A stretch of DNA of 64,000 bases from Gammaproteobacteria bacterium (GTDB lineage: Bacteria > Pseudomonadota > Gammaproteobacteria > Burkholderiales > Sulfuricellaceae): contig JAHJGO010000006.1 in NCBI GenBank assembly GCA_018824405.1, positions 1-64,000 of the forward strand. Reading direction: 5' to 3'. Of the stretch, positions 17,664 through 26,879 are shown piece by piece. The notes beneath the pieces are model-generated. The model did not search any database, was not told the DNA's origin, and worked only from the letters and a program-made list of their open reading frames with translations. Numbering within the stretch: the first letter of the stretch is position 1; each line of letters starts with the position of its first letter. Position numbers and translations under genes: made by a program.

Positions 17664-18947
17664 TTAAGGCAAAACCTTATCGATGACGATGGCGACGCCT
17701 TGCTGGCCCAGTTTGACCGGACTGATCCTGCCCAGCAGGTCGCCGCTTTGTGAAATGGCCTGTCCTGACTTCGACACGCGCGCGCTGACCATGACTTCCG
17801 CATGGTTCGAAAGCTTGTCATTGGGCGTCATGGCCAGGGAATCGTCCAGCGTGAACTGATAGGGAAGCTGCTTGGCATTGATTTTCAGGCTGGCGATCGG
17901 CATTTTCGGGCCTTCCGGCATCTGCGCATAGATGAATACCGTATCGTCTGGCGCGATCCTGGCAATGAGGTCCTTGCTCACAGTCACCGTGCCGGAAATA
18001 GCTGCAGCAGCGCCAGTCGGTGTCTTGACGCTTTCCTTCACGTCAGTACTGGCAGCACCCGTCGCAGAAAGATTATCCAGACGGGACAGACCGGCCGATT
18101 TCTCGGCATCCTCAATCGCCGCCCTGACTTCATTGATATAGTCAGCTTCCGGGGGAATGAGTTTGAGCAAGCTGCGCCAGTATTCTGCAGCCCGGGAAAA
18201 ATCCTTTGCCTGGTAGGCAGCGCTACCGGCAAGATTCAGCGCCTTCTCGTCCTGCGGATTCAATTTCAGCGCCTGATTAATCAGTTCCAGCGGCTTGCCC
18301 TGAAGATTACCACCCTGCGCCATGGCGAACGCGTCAGCATAGTCTGCCAGGACACTGGATTCGCCGGGAAGAAGCTCGTGAAGCCTGGCGTAAACCCGCA
18401 CGGACTCGCCATACTGCCCGATGGCGCCATAACTGCGCGCCAGCATATACCAGCCGGCCACATCCTCGGGGTTGCTCTTGAGCCGAGCTTCCAGAGCGGC
18501 AATCATGGGAGCGGCATCGTGCTGGCCTTCCTGACCGGCCATCGCAGGAACATCACTGCGCGGCGTCATAGCAGCATCCGGGCTGCCCAGGCCCACATAA
18601 ATCCCGATTGCCAGCAGCGGAATCGCCCCGGCAATCACATATCCAACGACACGACCGGTTTCGCTATCCACCACCGGGGCAGTCTCAACAGGCACGTCCT
18701 CGCTCAGTCGTTTCTCGATTTCAAGCTTGGCATCCTCGTACTGCTGCGGGTCCAGTTCGCCGCTATCGAGGTCGGCCTTCAACTCCGCCATCTGGTCATG
18801 ATAAATGGAGACATTGGCCTCTTTGCGATCCACTTGCCCGGACCTGACATTACGACGCAGCAAAGGCGGCAGGATAAATGCCAGGGCAACCCCGACAAAC
18901 AGAAGAAAAAGTGCCCAGAACAGCGAGATAGTCCAGAAATTGCTCAT
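17664..18947 (-). CDS. ccmI: Cytochrome c maturation protein CcmI (CycH)
   Basis: A 427-residue inner-membrane protein that presents apocytochrome c to the CcmFH heme ligation complex. It has two membrane helices (residues 8-28 and about 102-122), with the CcmI-1 cytoplasmic loop between (DRKEANVSIYHDQMAELKADLDSGELDPQQYEDAKLEIEKRL). A periplasmic TPR region follows (residues 150-290: WYMLARSYGAIGQYGESVRVY and later repeats) and a C-terminal beta domain. The start overlaps the ccmH stop by four bases. It is the last gene of the operon and ends directly at the cloverleaf element. Confidence 0.95.
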   Translation of the reverse strand: MSNFWTISLFWALFLLFVGVALAFILPPLLRRNVRSGQVDRKEANVSIYHDQMAELKADLDSGELDPQQYEDAKLEIEKRLSEDVPVETAPVVDSETGRVVGYVIAGAIPLLAIGIYVGLGSPDAAMTPRSDVPAMAGQEGQHDAAPMIAALEARLKSNPEDVAGWYMLARSYGAIGQYGESVRVYARLHELLPGESSVLADYADAFAMAQGGNLQGKPLELINQALKLNPQDEKALNLAGSAAYQAKDFSRAAEYWRSLLKLIPPEADYINEVRAAIEDAEKSAGLSRLDNLSATGAASTDVKESVKTPTGAAAAISGTVTVSKDLIARIAPDDTVFIYAQMPEGPKMPIASLKINAKQLPYQFTLDDSLAMTPNDKLSNHAEVMVSARVSKSGQAISQSGDLLGRISPVKLGQQGVAIVIDKVLP

Positions 18948-19432
18948 GATTCATTTCCGTTGTTGCCAAGAAGCTCTTCCACGCGTTTTTTCTCTTCCGC
19001 GGACAAGGATTCGCTGGCAAGGCGCGTACCGCGCCGTTTGAGGTAAAAATAAAAGCCGCCCGCCGTGCCGAACAGCAGCACAAATGGACCAAACCACAAT
19101 AACCAGGTCAGGGGTTTGAGAGGCGGTTTGTAGAGCACGAAATCACCATAGCGCTGGGTCAGATAATCGACAACCTGCTCATCGCTTTTGCCGCTACGCA
19201 TCTGGTCGCGGATTTCCTGGCGCAGATCCTGTGCCAGATCCGCATGGGAACCCGCCAGCGACTCGTTCTGGCACACCAGGCAGCGCAAATCCTCGGAAAG
19301 GCTGATCATGCGCTGTTCCAGCACAGGATCCTCGGCGACCGGCACGGCTTCGCCGGCAATGGCGGCATGAGGGAGCAGGAGCGCGAAAATGATCAACCCG
19401 GCTTGCTGCACGCGTTTCATATCCATCTTCAT
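18944..19432 (-). CDS. ccmH: Cytochrome c maturation protein CcmH (CycL)
   Basis: A 162-residue thiol-disulfide protein that keeps the apocytochrome CxxCH cysteines reduced for heme ligation. It has a signal peptide (to about residue 26), the redox pair Cys51/Cys54 in LRCLVCQNESL, the RQEIRDQMRSGKSDEQVVDYLTQRYGDFVLYKPP block, and a C-terminal membrane helix (TWLLWFGPFVLLFGTAGGFYFYL). Short CcmH as in betaproteobacteria, with CcmI as a separate gene. Four-base overlaps with both neighbours indicate tight coupling. Confidence 0.97.
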   Translation of the reverse strand: MKMDMKRVQQAGLIIFALLLPHAAIAGEAVPVAEDPVLEQRMISLSEDLRCLVCQNESLAGSHADLAQDLRQEIRDQMRSGKSDEQVVDYLTQRYGDFVLYKPPLKPLTWLLWFGPFVLLFGTAGGFYFYLKRRGTRLASESLSAEEKKRVEELLGNNGNES

Positions 19433-19953
19433 GACTGCAACTCCTTCACCAAGGGAAGAATTTTCCTGTCCAGAATTTCCTGCGTCAGCGGACCGGTATG
19501 CTTGTAGCGAATAATGCCGCCCTTGTCGATCAGGTAGGTTTCGGGCACGCCATACACGCCAAAATTGATGCCTGCCCGCCCATCGATATCGACCACAGTT
19601 TCCACATAAGGATTTCCATAACGCGCCAGCACGGTCTGCGCATCGCCCGGCTGATCCTTGTAATCCATGCCGTAGATTGGCACGCTGCCCTGCCTGGACA
19701 GTTCGAGCAGAAGATCATGCTCCTGGCGGCAGGAAGCGCACCATGAAGCCCACACATTGAACAGCCAGACCTTGCCGCGCAGATCCTCCGGGCTCAATTG
19801 TCTGGCCGGATCGGACAGCAGAGGAAGCTTGAAATCGGGCGCCGGCTTGCCGATCAGCGGCGAAGGCACTTCACGAGGATTGAGATTGAGGCCGATGCCG
19901 AGAAAACCGACCAGCACGATGAAAATACCCAGCGGAATCAGGAATCGCTTCAT
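19429..19953 (-). CDS. ccmG: Thiol:disulfide interchange protein CcmG (DsbE)
   Basis: A 174-residue membrane-anchored thioredoxin-like protein of the periplasm that reduces CcmH or apocytochrome c. It has one N-terminal helix (residues 4-22) and the active site Cys72/Cys75 in WASWCASC; the dipeptide between the cysteines is AS, which is not the commonest CcmG pair. The GVYGVPETYLIDKGG cis-proline loop is present. ATG at 19953 overlaps the ccmF stop by four bases; the longer frame from 20052 runs inside ccmF and is rejected. Confidence 0.96.
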   Translation of the reverse strand: MKRFLIPLGIFIVLVGFLGIGLNLNPREVPSPLIGKPAPDFKLPLLSDPARQLSPEDLRGKVWLFNVWASWCASCRQEHDLLLELSRQGSVPIYGMDYKDQPGDAQTVLARYGNPYVETVVDIDGRAGINFGVYGVPETYLIDKGGIIRYKHTGPLTQEILDRKILPLVKELQS

Positions 19954-21875
19954 GCCTTGGCTCCTTCTTTCTTGCGCGAGATGCGGTAGCGCCGGTCGGT
20001 AATCGCCATGAATCCGCCCAGGGCCATCAGCACGGCTCCAATCCAGATCCACACCACGAAGGGTTTATGGAACAGGCGCACGCTCCAGGCTCCATCATCG
20101 AGGCGTTCACCGAGCGCGACATAAAGGTCGCGCGTAAAGCCGTAGTCAATGTCTGATTCGGTAAACGGCATCCCCGAGGCCACGTAAATGCGTTTCTCCG
20201 GGTGCAGGGTGGTGAACGGCTTGCCGTTCTCGCTCACCTCAAGTGTGCCACGCGAACCTGTGTAGTTCGGGCCGGTCACGTCCGTCACCCCGTCGAAACG
20301 GAATGTATATTCCTTTACCGTGACCGTTTCACCCACGGCCATGCGCATATTGCGCTCGGTCTGGTAGTTCGACACCATGGTGACGCCAATGACCATCACC
20401 GCCACGCCAAGGTGAGCCAGATGCATACCGTAAAAGTTTGCCGACCAGCCTGCCCCCGAGCGCAGGCGCGCACGCACGCCAATGGCAGCAGTCACGGCAA
20501 GCCACAGGGACAGCAGACAGCCCAGCGCAACCATCGGCTGCCAGTCACCTTGGGCAAGCGGCAGCAACAGGGCCACCACGACACTGGCGCCAAAACCCCA
20601 CTTCAGGCGATGCGCCAGTTCAGGCACGTTGACCTGTTTCCAGCGCGCCAGTGGACCGATACCCGCAAGGAAAATCAGCGGTGTGACCAGAGGAACGAAC
20701 ACGGAATTGAAATAGGGTGGCCCGACCGAGATCTTGCCCAGTCCCAGCGCATCGAGGAACAGGGGATAAAGCGTGCCCAGCAGCACCGCACCGGTCGCTG
20801 TCAGGAGCAGGATATTGTTCACCATCAGGAAGGATTCGCGTGAAACCAGCGCGAAACGACCGCCCAGCCCGACTTTGGATGCGCGCATGGCGAACAGGAA
20901 CAGTGAGCTACCAATCACCGAAGCCAGGAATATCAGAATGAACAGGCCACGCGTCGGATCGGTCGCGAAGGAGTGCACCGAGGACAGCACGCCGGAGCGC
21001 ACCAGGAAAGTGCCGAGCAGGCTCAGGGAGAATGCGCCGATGGCAAGAAACACTGTCCACGCCTTGAAGCTGCCGCGCTTCTCGGTCACCGCCAGCGAAT
21101 GGATCAGCGCCGTGCCCACCAGCCAGGGCATCAGCGAAGCATTTTCCACTGGATCCCAGAACCACCAGCCGCCCCAGCCCAGCTCATAATAGGCCCACCA
21201 GCTGCCCATCATGATGCCGATAGTCAGGAACGCCCAGGCTGCCGTGGTCCAGGGGCGTGACCAGCGCGCCCAACTGGCATCCAGCTTGCCTGAAAGCAGG
21301 GCCGCGATGGCAAATGCGAACGCCACCGAAAATCCGACATAACCCATGTACAGAATCGGCGGATGAACCACCATGCCTGGATCTTGCAGCAAAGGATTCA
21401 GGTCGGAGCCGTCCATAGCCATCGGCATGCGCAGGAAAGGGTTGGAAGTAGCCAGCATGAACAGCAGAAAGCCGAAGCTGACCAGACCCATCACGCCAAC
21501 CACGCGCGCCACCATGTCATCCGGCAGATGGCGGCTGAACAGGGTGACCGACACGGTCCACAGGGCCAGGATAAAGGTCCACAGCAGCATCGAGCCTTCA
21601 TGCGAGCCCCAGGTCGCAGTGAAGCGGTAGATTTCGGGAAGGCGGGAATGCGAGTTGCGCGTCACGTTAACAACCGAAAAATCACCGATCAGAAACGAAT
21701 AGGCCAGCGCAGCAAAGGCAATGGCGACAAACAGAAACTGCGCACGCGCTGCCGGCCTGGCAACCGCCATCCACGCCGGATTATTGCGCGCGGCGCCCGC
21801 CAGGGGCAGGACACCCTGAACCAGCGCCAGCAGCAGCGCCAGAATCAATGAAAAATGGCCGAGTTCTGGAATCAT
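19950..21875 (-). CDS. ccmF: Heme lyase subunit CcmF
   Basis: A 641-residue polytopic membrane protein that takes heme from holo-CcmE and ligates it to apocytochrome c. The tryptophan-rich heme-binding motif is WGGWWFWDPVENASLMPW, and the family blocks TWGSHEGSMLLWTFILALW and VVHPPILYMGYVGFSVAFA carry the conserved histidines. About 14 helices, standard length. It lies between ccmE (27 bases upstream) and ccmG. Confidence 0.98.
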   Translation of the reverse strand: MIPELGHFSLILALLLALVQGVLPLAGAARNNPAWMAVARPAARAQFLFVAIAFAALAYSFLIGDFSVVNVTRNSHSRLPEIYRFTATWGSHEGSMLLWTFILALWTVSVTLFSRHLPDDMVARVVGVMGLVSFGFLLFMLATSNPFLRMPMAMDGSDLNPLLQDPGMVVHPPILYMGYVGFSVAFAFAIAALLSGKLDASWARWSRPWTTAAWAFLTIGIMMGSWWAYYELGWGGWWFWDPVENASLMPWLVGTALIHSLAVTEKRGSFKAWTVFLAIGAFSLSLLGTFLVRSGVLSSVHSFATDPTRGLFILIFLASVIGSSLFLFAMRASKVGLGGRFALVSRESFLMVNNILLLTATGAVLLGTLYPLFLDALGLGKISVGPPYFNSVFVPLVTPLIFLAGIGPLARWKQVNVPELAHRLKWGFGASVVVALLLPLAQGDWQPMVALGCLLSLWLAVTAAIGVRARLRSGAGWSANFYGMHLAHLGVAVMVIGVTMVSNYQTERNMRMAVGETVTVKEYTFRFDGVTDVTGPNYTGSRGTLEVSENGKPFTTLHPEKRIYVASGMPFTESDIDYGFTRDLYVALGERLDDGAWSVRLFHKPFVVWIWIGAVLMALGGFMAITDRRYRISRKKEGAKA

Positions 21876-21902
21876 TTTTTGCCTTACTTGAGGTGAAACG
21901 GG

Positions 21903-22355
21903 TTATTTTGGAGCGACTAGGGTTTGCTGGGCTTTTTGCGCCTGTTCCAGCGCGCTGGCCGCTTCCGGCGGCATGTAGTTCTCATCATGCTTGGCCAGCA
22001 CCTGCTCGGCCACGAATACGCCGCCGGTGTTCATGCGCCCTTCCGCCACCACGCCCTTGCCTTCCTTGAACAGGTCGGGCAGCAGGCCCTTGTAGGTCAC
22101 GGGAATGGTCTTCGCAGTATCGGTAATGCGGAAGTGCGCGGTCACGCCATCCGGCTCGCGTCGCAAGCTGCCGTCCTCGACCAGCCCGCCAATCCGGAAA
22201 GCCCGCTCCATTGGCGCCTCGCCGTTGGCAACCTGGGTCGGAGAGAAGAAAAATACCAGATTGCTCTGGAAAGCATTGAGCACCAGCGCCGCCACAGCGC
22301 CCAGCGCCAGCACCACCACAGCGATCAGGAGCAGTTTTTTATGTCGCGATTTCAT
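21903..22355 (-). CDS. ccmE: Heme chaperone CcmE
   Basis: A 150-residue periplasmic protein anchored by one N-terminal helix (residues 7-27). The OB-fold beta barrel carries the heme-attaching histidine, His123, in [12 protein letters not shown], identical in type to the E. coli site. [14 protein letters not shown] is another family block. ATG at 22355 is used rather than the upstream start at 22373. It overlaps ccmD by 17 bases. Confidence 0.96.
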   Translation of the reverse strand: MKSRHKKLLLIAVVVLALGAVAALVLNAFQSNLVFFFSPTQVANGEAPMERAFRIGGLVEDGSLRREPDGVTAHFRITDTAKTIPVTYKGLLPDLFKEGKGVVAEGRMNTGGVFVAEQVLAKHDENYMPPEAASALEQAQKAQQTLVAPK

Positions 22356-22533
22356 TATTTTCAACCTTGCCATATTTCACCGTGCGGAGGGCCATCTTCA
22401 AAGCCTGTTTACGCCGCACCCTCAAAAGCAGTACCTCGCCGACAATCAAGGCGAAGGTCACTGCATACGATCCCCACACGTAAAGACCATAGCCTCCCAT
22501 GTGAAAAAACTCAGACCAGCTATTCCAGTTCAT
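22339..22533 (-). CDS. ccmD: Heme exporter subunit CcmD
   Basis: A 64-residue small membrane protein that stabilises holo-CcmE release from the CcmABC complex. It starts [20 protein letters not shown], the CcmD signature, has one helix ([16 protein letters not shown]) and a basic cytoplasmic tail (RVRRKQALK). Start at 22533, overlapping ccmC by four bases. Confidence 0.94.
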   Translation of the reverse strand: MNWNSWSEFFHMGGYGLYVWGSYAVTFALIVGEVLLLRVRRKQALKMALRTVKYGKVENNEIAT

Positions 22534-23273
22534 TCTTTGGACTCCAGCAACTGCGCCACCCACTGACTATTGCGTTCACGCTCCAGAATGATGCTGCGCG
22601 CCCGCGACAGGGCCGCCGCAATGGCATACATCCACACCGCGAAGGCCATTACCAGCATGCCTGTCAGCATGATGGTGGCCATGCTCGGCGCCTTGTTCAC
22701 GCTCACCGAAGCGCCCTGATGCAGGGTGTTCCACCAGCGCACCGAAAAATAGATGATCGGCACGTTGATCACGCCCACCAGTGCGATCAGGGCACCCGCC
22801 CGGTCAGCGCGGCGCGGGTCGTCGATCGCCGCCTGCAGCGCCATGAAGCCGATATACAGAAAGAACAGGATCAGTTCCGAAGTCAGGCGCGCATCCCACA
22901 CCCACCATGCGCCCCAGGTCGGCTTCCCCCACAGGGCGCCCGTCCATAGCGCGACGAAAGTCAGCATGGCCCCGGTAGGCGCCAGCGCGCTCATCATCAT
23001 GAAAGACAGGCGCGTATTGAACGCCAACCCGAATGCCGCCCAGACAGCCATCACCACATAGATGAACATCGACATCCAGGAGGCAGGCACGTGGATGAAA
23101 ATGATGCGGTAGGATTCGCCCTGCTGAAAATCCGTGGGCGCGAGAACGAAACCGATATACAGCCCGATCACCGAGAGCACGGCTGCCGCTGCATAAAACC
23201 ACGGGATCATCCTGCCTGCAAGACTGTAAAAAGTCGCCGGGGAAGAATACTTGTACCAGTTAGCGCTACTCAT
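22530..23273 (-). CDS. ccmC: Heme exporter subunit CcmC
   Basis: A 247-residue six-helix inner-membrane protein that forms the complex in which heme is attached to CcmE. The WWD motif is GKPTWGAWWVWDARLTSEL, with conserved histidines in IFIHVPASWMSMF and WWNTLHQGASV. ATG at 23273 shares one base with the ccmB stop; the upstream start lies within ccmB and is rejected. Confidence 0.97.
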   Translation of the reverse strand: MSSANWYKYSSPATFYSLAGRMIPWFYAAAAVLSVIGLYIGFVLAPTDFQQGESYRIIFIHVPASWMSMFIYVVMAVWAAFGLAFNTRLSFMMMSALAPTGAMLTFVALWTGALWGKPTWGAWWVWDARLTSELILFFLYIGFMALQAAIDDPRRADRAGALIALVGVINVPIIYFSVRWWNTLHQGASVSVNKAPSMATIMLTGMLVMAFAVWMYAIAAALSRARSIILERERNSQWVAQLLESKE

Positions 23274-23947
23274 TATTCCATCGAAATCCGCAATGCTGCC
23301 GACACCGCCCACGGCGTCAACATGAAGGCCAAAATCAAAACGCTACCCAGCAATGACAGGTGCGCTTCTGCACCCAACCCCGACATTGCACCATCCACAG
23401 CACCAGCGCCAAAAATCAGCACCGGGATGTAAAGCGGCAGCACCAAAAGAGACACCAGCACGCCACCGCCGCGCAAACCCAGTGTCAACGCCGCACCGAC
23501 GGCGCCAATCAGGGACAGCACCGGCGTACCCAGCAGCAGCGAAAACATCAGCACGACCAGCGCCTCGTTCGACAAACCGAACTGGATACCCAGAACCGGC
23601 GCCACCAGGATCAGCGGCACCCCGCTCACCATCCAGTGCGCCAGAATTTTACCGGTGATCCAGATCACCGGTGGCGTCGGCGTCAAAATCAGTTGTTCCA
23701 GCGTGCCGTCGGCATGGTCGTTGGCAAACAGGCGGCCCAGTGAAAGCATGGCCGCCAGCAGCGCCGATACCCAGACCACGCCGCCGCCCATCAGGCGCAG
23801 CAACTGGGTATCAGGCCCGACACCCAGCGGAAACAGGCTGGCGACAATCACGAAAAAAAACAGCACGGTCAAAACATCGCCGCGCCGTCTCATGGCCAGC
23901 ATCAATTCGCGTCGCAGCAAAGCAGAAACGGTTTGCAGCGTGCTCAT
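23273..23947 (-). CDS. ccmB: Heme exporter subunit CcmB
   Basis: A 224-residue six-helix membrane subunit of the CcmAB ABC transporter, which powers release of heme-loaded CcmE. It has the N-terminal LLRRELMLAMRRRGDVLTVLFFFV block and DHADGTLEQLILTPTPPVIWITGKILAHW, typical of CcmB. Overlaps ccmA by four bases. Confidence 0.96.
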   Translation of the reverse strand: MSTLQTVSALLRRELMLAMRRRGDVLTVLFFFVIVASLFPLGVGPDTQLLRLMGGGVVWVSALLAAMLSLGRLFANDHADGTLEQLILTPTPPVIWITGKILAHWMVSGVPLILVAPVLGIQFGLSNEALVVLMFSLLLGTPVLSLIGAVGAALTLGLRGGGVLVSLLVLPLYIPVLIFGAGAVDGAMSGLGAEAHLSLLGSVLILAFMLTPWAVSAALRISME

Positions 23948-24561
23948 GGCGTCAACTGCAAAAATCTGGGCTCAACACCCGGGATCATGACCGGCTGATG
24001 GGTCGTCAACAAAGCCATGCCACCGCCCTGCAAATGCTCGCCGATCAGGGACTGCACCAGCTGCAGGGCCGCCTGATCCAGCGCCGTCAGCGGCTCGTCC
24101 AGAATCCACAATTTAGCCTTGACCAGCAGCATGCGGGCAAGCCCTACGCGCCGACGTTGCCCTTGTGACAGTGATTTTGCCGGGAGGTTCAGACAATGCC
24201 CCAAACCAAGGTGGCCAAGCGCGCCTTCGACCTCATCGCGGCCCAGAGGAATGCCGGCCAACCGGCAGGCAAAATCAAGGTTCTCGAAAGCCGTCAGATC
24301 CTCCTTGACCGCCGGAGCATGCCCGAAATAGGCCATCTCGGCGTGGTAGCTTTCGCGTGCTGCGCCAATTTTCTCGCCGCGCCACAGAATATCGCCGAAT
24401 TCCGGCACCAGCAAACCGCAAACCATGCGCAACAGGCTGGTCTTGCCGCTACCGTTGGCGCCTTGCACCAGCAGCAATTCACCTTCATTGAGAGTGAAGT
24501 TGAGGTGACTGAACAACGTACGCTCGCCACGAACACAGGCGAGGTCTTTCCCTTCCAGCAT
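23944..24561 (-). CDS. ccmA: Heme exporter ATP-binding subunit CcmA
   Basis: A 205-residue ABC ATPase. Walker A is GANGSGKT (residues 34-41), the ABC signature LSQGQ (131-135) and Walker B LWILDEP (151-157). ATG at 24561 is used; the TTG one codon upstream is less likely. It is the first gene of the ccmABCDEFGHI operon; the complete set predicts system I assembly of c-type cytochromes. The 157-base gap upstream (24562-24718) should hold the operon promoter, but I cannot point to one confidently. Confidence 0.97.
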   Translation of the reverse strand: MLEGKDLACVRGERTLFSHLNFTLNEGELLLVQGANGSGKTSLLRMVCGLLVPEFGDILWRGEKIGAARESYHAEMAYFGHAPAVKEDLTAFENLDFACRLAGIPLGRDEVEGALGHLGLGHCLNLPAKSLSQGQRRRVGLARMLLVKAKLWILDEPLTALDQAALQLVQSLIGEHLQGGGMALLTTHQPVMIPGVEPRFLQLTP

Positions 24562-24718
24562 CAAATAAGCGCCCTAATCCTGAACCGAATAGCTTGTCAG
24601 CAAGCCATCAAAATGGGGCCATTGTACTGGATAAAATCCGAACCCGCCCATCCCTTAGTCACTCACGGTTTTATCCGGACAAGCGCAGATTGAGTGCGAC
24701 TCAGGCAGACTCCCGACG

Positions 24719-25273
24719 TCAATTCAAGCCGGTTTTCTCCAGTTCTTTGAGTATGGCCATCACCAGCCCCTTACCCTGGGCCTCCATGCCCTGAGTCAGC
24801 CTATCCGCATCACGCTCACCGTTCACCATCCGACGCATGATCGCCGCCAGGCGCGCCATGTCGCCACCTGCACCACTCATCTGCTCTGCCATACTGGCCA
24901 GCAACTGCAAAGCCTGCGCATCGCCGCTGGCCGAGGCCTTGATCATTGCCGCCAGTCCTGGCGCAGCCGCGCCAGCATCCGCCTTGGCCTGCGGATCGGG
25001 CAGGCTGGCCGGGTTCTTGATGCCTTCCAGAATCGCCTCGACAATGATGCGATCCTCTTCATCCAGGCCATTCAACAGGCTCAGCTCTCGCTTGCCATTG
25101 AGAATCTGACGCACTACCTTCATGAGCCCGACCCAGCCATTTTCCTCCGACGCCTTGATGAGCGGAGTCAGCGATGGAATCAGGTCGCGCTGGTGACACG
25201 CCATCACCACGCGATGAATCAGGGCGGCGTGGATTTGCAGGATCTGCTGGGATTTCTCCGGTAAAACTGACAT
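24719..25273 (-). CDS. Hypothetical protein in the hslO-hslR operon
   Basis: A 184-residue, mainly helical soluble protein with no recognised domain. The N-terminal half (residues 1-70) contains MSVLPEKSQQILQIHAALIH and NGKRELSLLNGLDEEDRIIV; a Pro/Ala linker follows (PASLPDPQAKADAGAAAPGL) and then a second helical half rich in Met and Arg (MRRMVNGERDADRL). The phrases LNGKRELSLLNGLDEEDR and MVNGERDADRLTQGM are a weak internal repeat of about 40 residues, suggesting duplicated small domains. The start is one base past the hslR stop, so it is coupled to the two stress genes. Confidence 0.7.
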   Translation of the reverse strand: MSVLPEKSQQILQIHAALIHRVVMACHQRDLIPSLTPLIKASEENGWVGLMKVVRQILNGKRELSLLNGLDEEDRIIVEAILEGIKNPASLPDPQAKADAGAAAPGLAAMIKASASGDAQALQLLASMAEQMSGAGGDMARLAAIMRRMVNGERDADRLTQGMEAQGKGLVMAILKELEKTGLN

Positions 25274-25274
25274 T

Positions 25275-25667
25275 TCAATGCCCTTCGGTAAAACGGATAA
25301 TATGGCGCCGGTCCCGCTTGGTGGGACGGCCCTTGTTCTCGAAAGTGGGTTCCACTCTCAATTGTTCCTTGAGGACAGCCCGCGCCGCTACGCTTTCAGG
25401 GGTTTCTTCGTACAGCAGAGCCGCCTCGCTGGCCGGGCCGCGACGCTCCGACAAAGCGCGCACTATAACCATGATTTCATAGGGTCCCTGGCGGAGATGC
25501 AATTTGTCGCCAACACGTACGGCACGCGCGGGCTTGATGCGCTCGCCGTTACAATGCACCTTGCCGCCATCCACTGCCTGCGAGGCCAGCGAGCGCGTCT
25601 TGAAAAAGCGCGCTGCCCATAGCCATTTGTCGATGCGGACCTTGCCTTCTGCCGGGGGATGGGACAT
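25275..25667 (-). CDS. hslR: Ribosome-associated heat shock protein Hsp15
   Basis: A 130-residue S4-domain RNA-binding protein that recycles stalled 50S subunits carrying nascent chains. The S4 motif is RIDKWLWAARFFKTRSLASQAV, then GGKVHCNGERIKPARAVRVGD. The basic C-terminus KGRPTKRDRRHI is typical. ATG at 25667 shares one base with the hslO stop (TGATG). Confidence 0.94.
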   Translation of the reverse strand: MSHPPAEGKVRIDKWLWAARFFKTRSLASQAVDGGKVHCNGERIKPARAVRVGDKLHLRQGPYEIMVIVRALSERRGPASEAALLYEETPESVAARAVLKEQLRVEPTFENKGRPTKRDRRHIIRFTEGH

Positions 25668-26554
25668 CAATGCAGATTCTTTGGTGCCTCTGTGGGCACC
25701 TCCGAGACAAAGGCCTGCTCGGCGTCCACCTTGTCAAAAACGTAATGCTTGTTGCAGAACTCGCAATCCACCTCGATTGTATCCTGCTCCTGCAGCATCG
25801 CCTGCACTTCTTCATGCCCGAGCATGCGCAGCATCCCGGCCACCCGCTCGCGCGAGCACGGACAATGGAAATTCACCGCCTGAGGATCAAACACGCGTAT
25901 ATCCTCTTCGTGATACAGGCGGTGTATGATCTGCCGTGCCGGCAAGCCCAGCAACTCCTTGCGCGTCAGGGTGGAAGCGAAATGCACAGCGCGCTGCCAG
26001 GCATCCGGATCATCCTCGTGCTGTTCGGGCATTTTCTGCAGCAGCATGCCGGCAGCCTGATGCTCGTCTGCCGCCAGCCAGAGACGGGTATCCAGCTGCT
26101 CCGAGCGGCTCATGTAATCTTCCAGCGCATCCGCGACAGTCTGTCCTGTCAGGTCAACAATCCCCTGATAGGTCTTGCGTCCATCACGCGGGTCGATGGT
26201 GATGACAAAACGCCCGTTGCCCAACAACTCCGCCAGCGATTCGCCAGCGACCTCACCGTCCCAGTGCGCCATCGCACGCATGGTCAAATCGCTCATGCAC
26301 TCCACCACCAGCAGCTTGACCACCCCCTCACCCTGCATCTGCAGAATGATGGAGCCGGAAAACTTGAGCGAAGCCGCCAGCAGGGCAGCGGCTGCCATCA
26401 GCTCACCCAGCATCCCGCGCAGAACTGGCGGGTACTCACGCCGCTCCAGCACGGCCTGCCAGGTCGTATCCAGATGAACAATCTCGCCACGCGCTGCTGC
26501 GTGTTCGAACATGAAACGTTGCAAACTATCCCGGTTTTCCAAGTCGATTTCCAA
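25667..26554 (-). CDS. hslO: Redox-regulated chaperone Hsp33
   Basis: A 295-residue cytoplasmic holdase activated by oxidation plus unfolding. The zinc-binding switch cysteines are Cys231, Cys233 (CPCSRERV) and Cys264, Cys267 (DCEFCNKHY). The N-terminal half has the family blocks GELMAAAALLAASLKFSGSIILQMQGEG and DPRDGRKTYQGIVDL. First gene of the hslO-hslR-24719 operon; it fits the oxidative-stress theme of the window. Confidence 0.96.
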   Translation of the reverse strand: MEIDLENRDSLQRFMFEHAAARGEIVHLDTTWQAVLERREYPPVLRGMLGELMAAAALLAASLKFSGSIILQMQGEGVVKLLVVECMSDLTMRAMAHWDGEVAGESLAELLGNGRFVITIDPRDGRKTYQGIVDLTGQTVADALEDYMSRSEQLDTRLWLAADEHQAAGMLLQKMPEQHEDDPDAWQRAVHFASTLTRKELLGLPARQIIHRLYHEEDIRVFDPQAVNFHCPCSRERVAGMLRMLGHEEVQAMLQEQDTIEVDCEFCNKHYVFDKVDAEQAFVSEVPTEAPKNLH

Positions 26555-26628
26555 GTCTGAAATAAGCGCTACATTCTACATCCTGATTGACAAGGTCGAA
26601 AAATAAAGTAAAATGCCGACTCTCGTTT

Positions 26629-26704
26629 GGGACGTTAGCTCAGTCGGTAGAGCAGCGGACTTTTAATCCGTTGGTCGGCGGTTCGAATCTGCCACGTCCT
26701 ACCA
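26629..26704 (+). tRNA. tRNA-Lys (anticodon TTT)
   Basis: A 76-base cloverleaf including encoded CCA. The acceptor GGGACGT pairs with ACGTCCT, the D-arm is GCTCAGTCGGTAGAGC, the anticodon stem CGGAC/GTCCG-type arm presents loop CTTTTAA with anticodon TTT, and the T-arm GCGGTTCGAATCTGC holds GTTCGA. It stands alone with its own terminator. Confidence 0.97.
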
Positions 26705-26710
26705 GAAATT

Positions 26711-26741
26711 AAGGGGCTACAGGAAACTGTAGCCCCTTTCT
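26711..26741 (+). terminator. Rho-independent terminator after tRNA-Lys
   Basis: A perfect 12-bp stem (AAGGGGCTACAG with CTGTAGCCCCTT) closes on a GAAA tetraloop and is followed by TCTCATTT. A strong structure seven bases after the tRNA end. Confidence 0.88.
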
Positions 26742-26879
26742 CATTTCTGCCATCTAGCATCACCCAATCCCGTCCCAGGCATGGCAATCCATGTCGAAAT
26801 TTTTCAGTCTATTTGCGATCACCAGCAAGAATATGCGTTAACTTAGCAGAACATCCAAATCGGATATATTGGAGCGGCC

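Noticed and set aside
17379..17667. Small frames crossing the dusC-ccmI gap on both strands
   Set aside because: They run through the palindromic arms, so coding potential is an artefact of symmetry.
17802..19046. 414-codon plus-strand frame antisense to ccmI and ccmH
   Set aside because: The opposite strand has a continuous ccm operon with all motifs and overlapping stops/starts.
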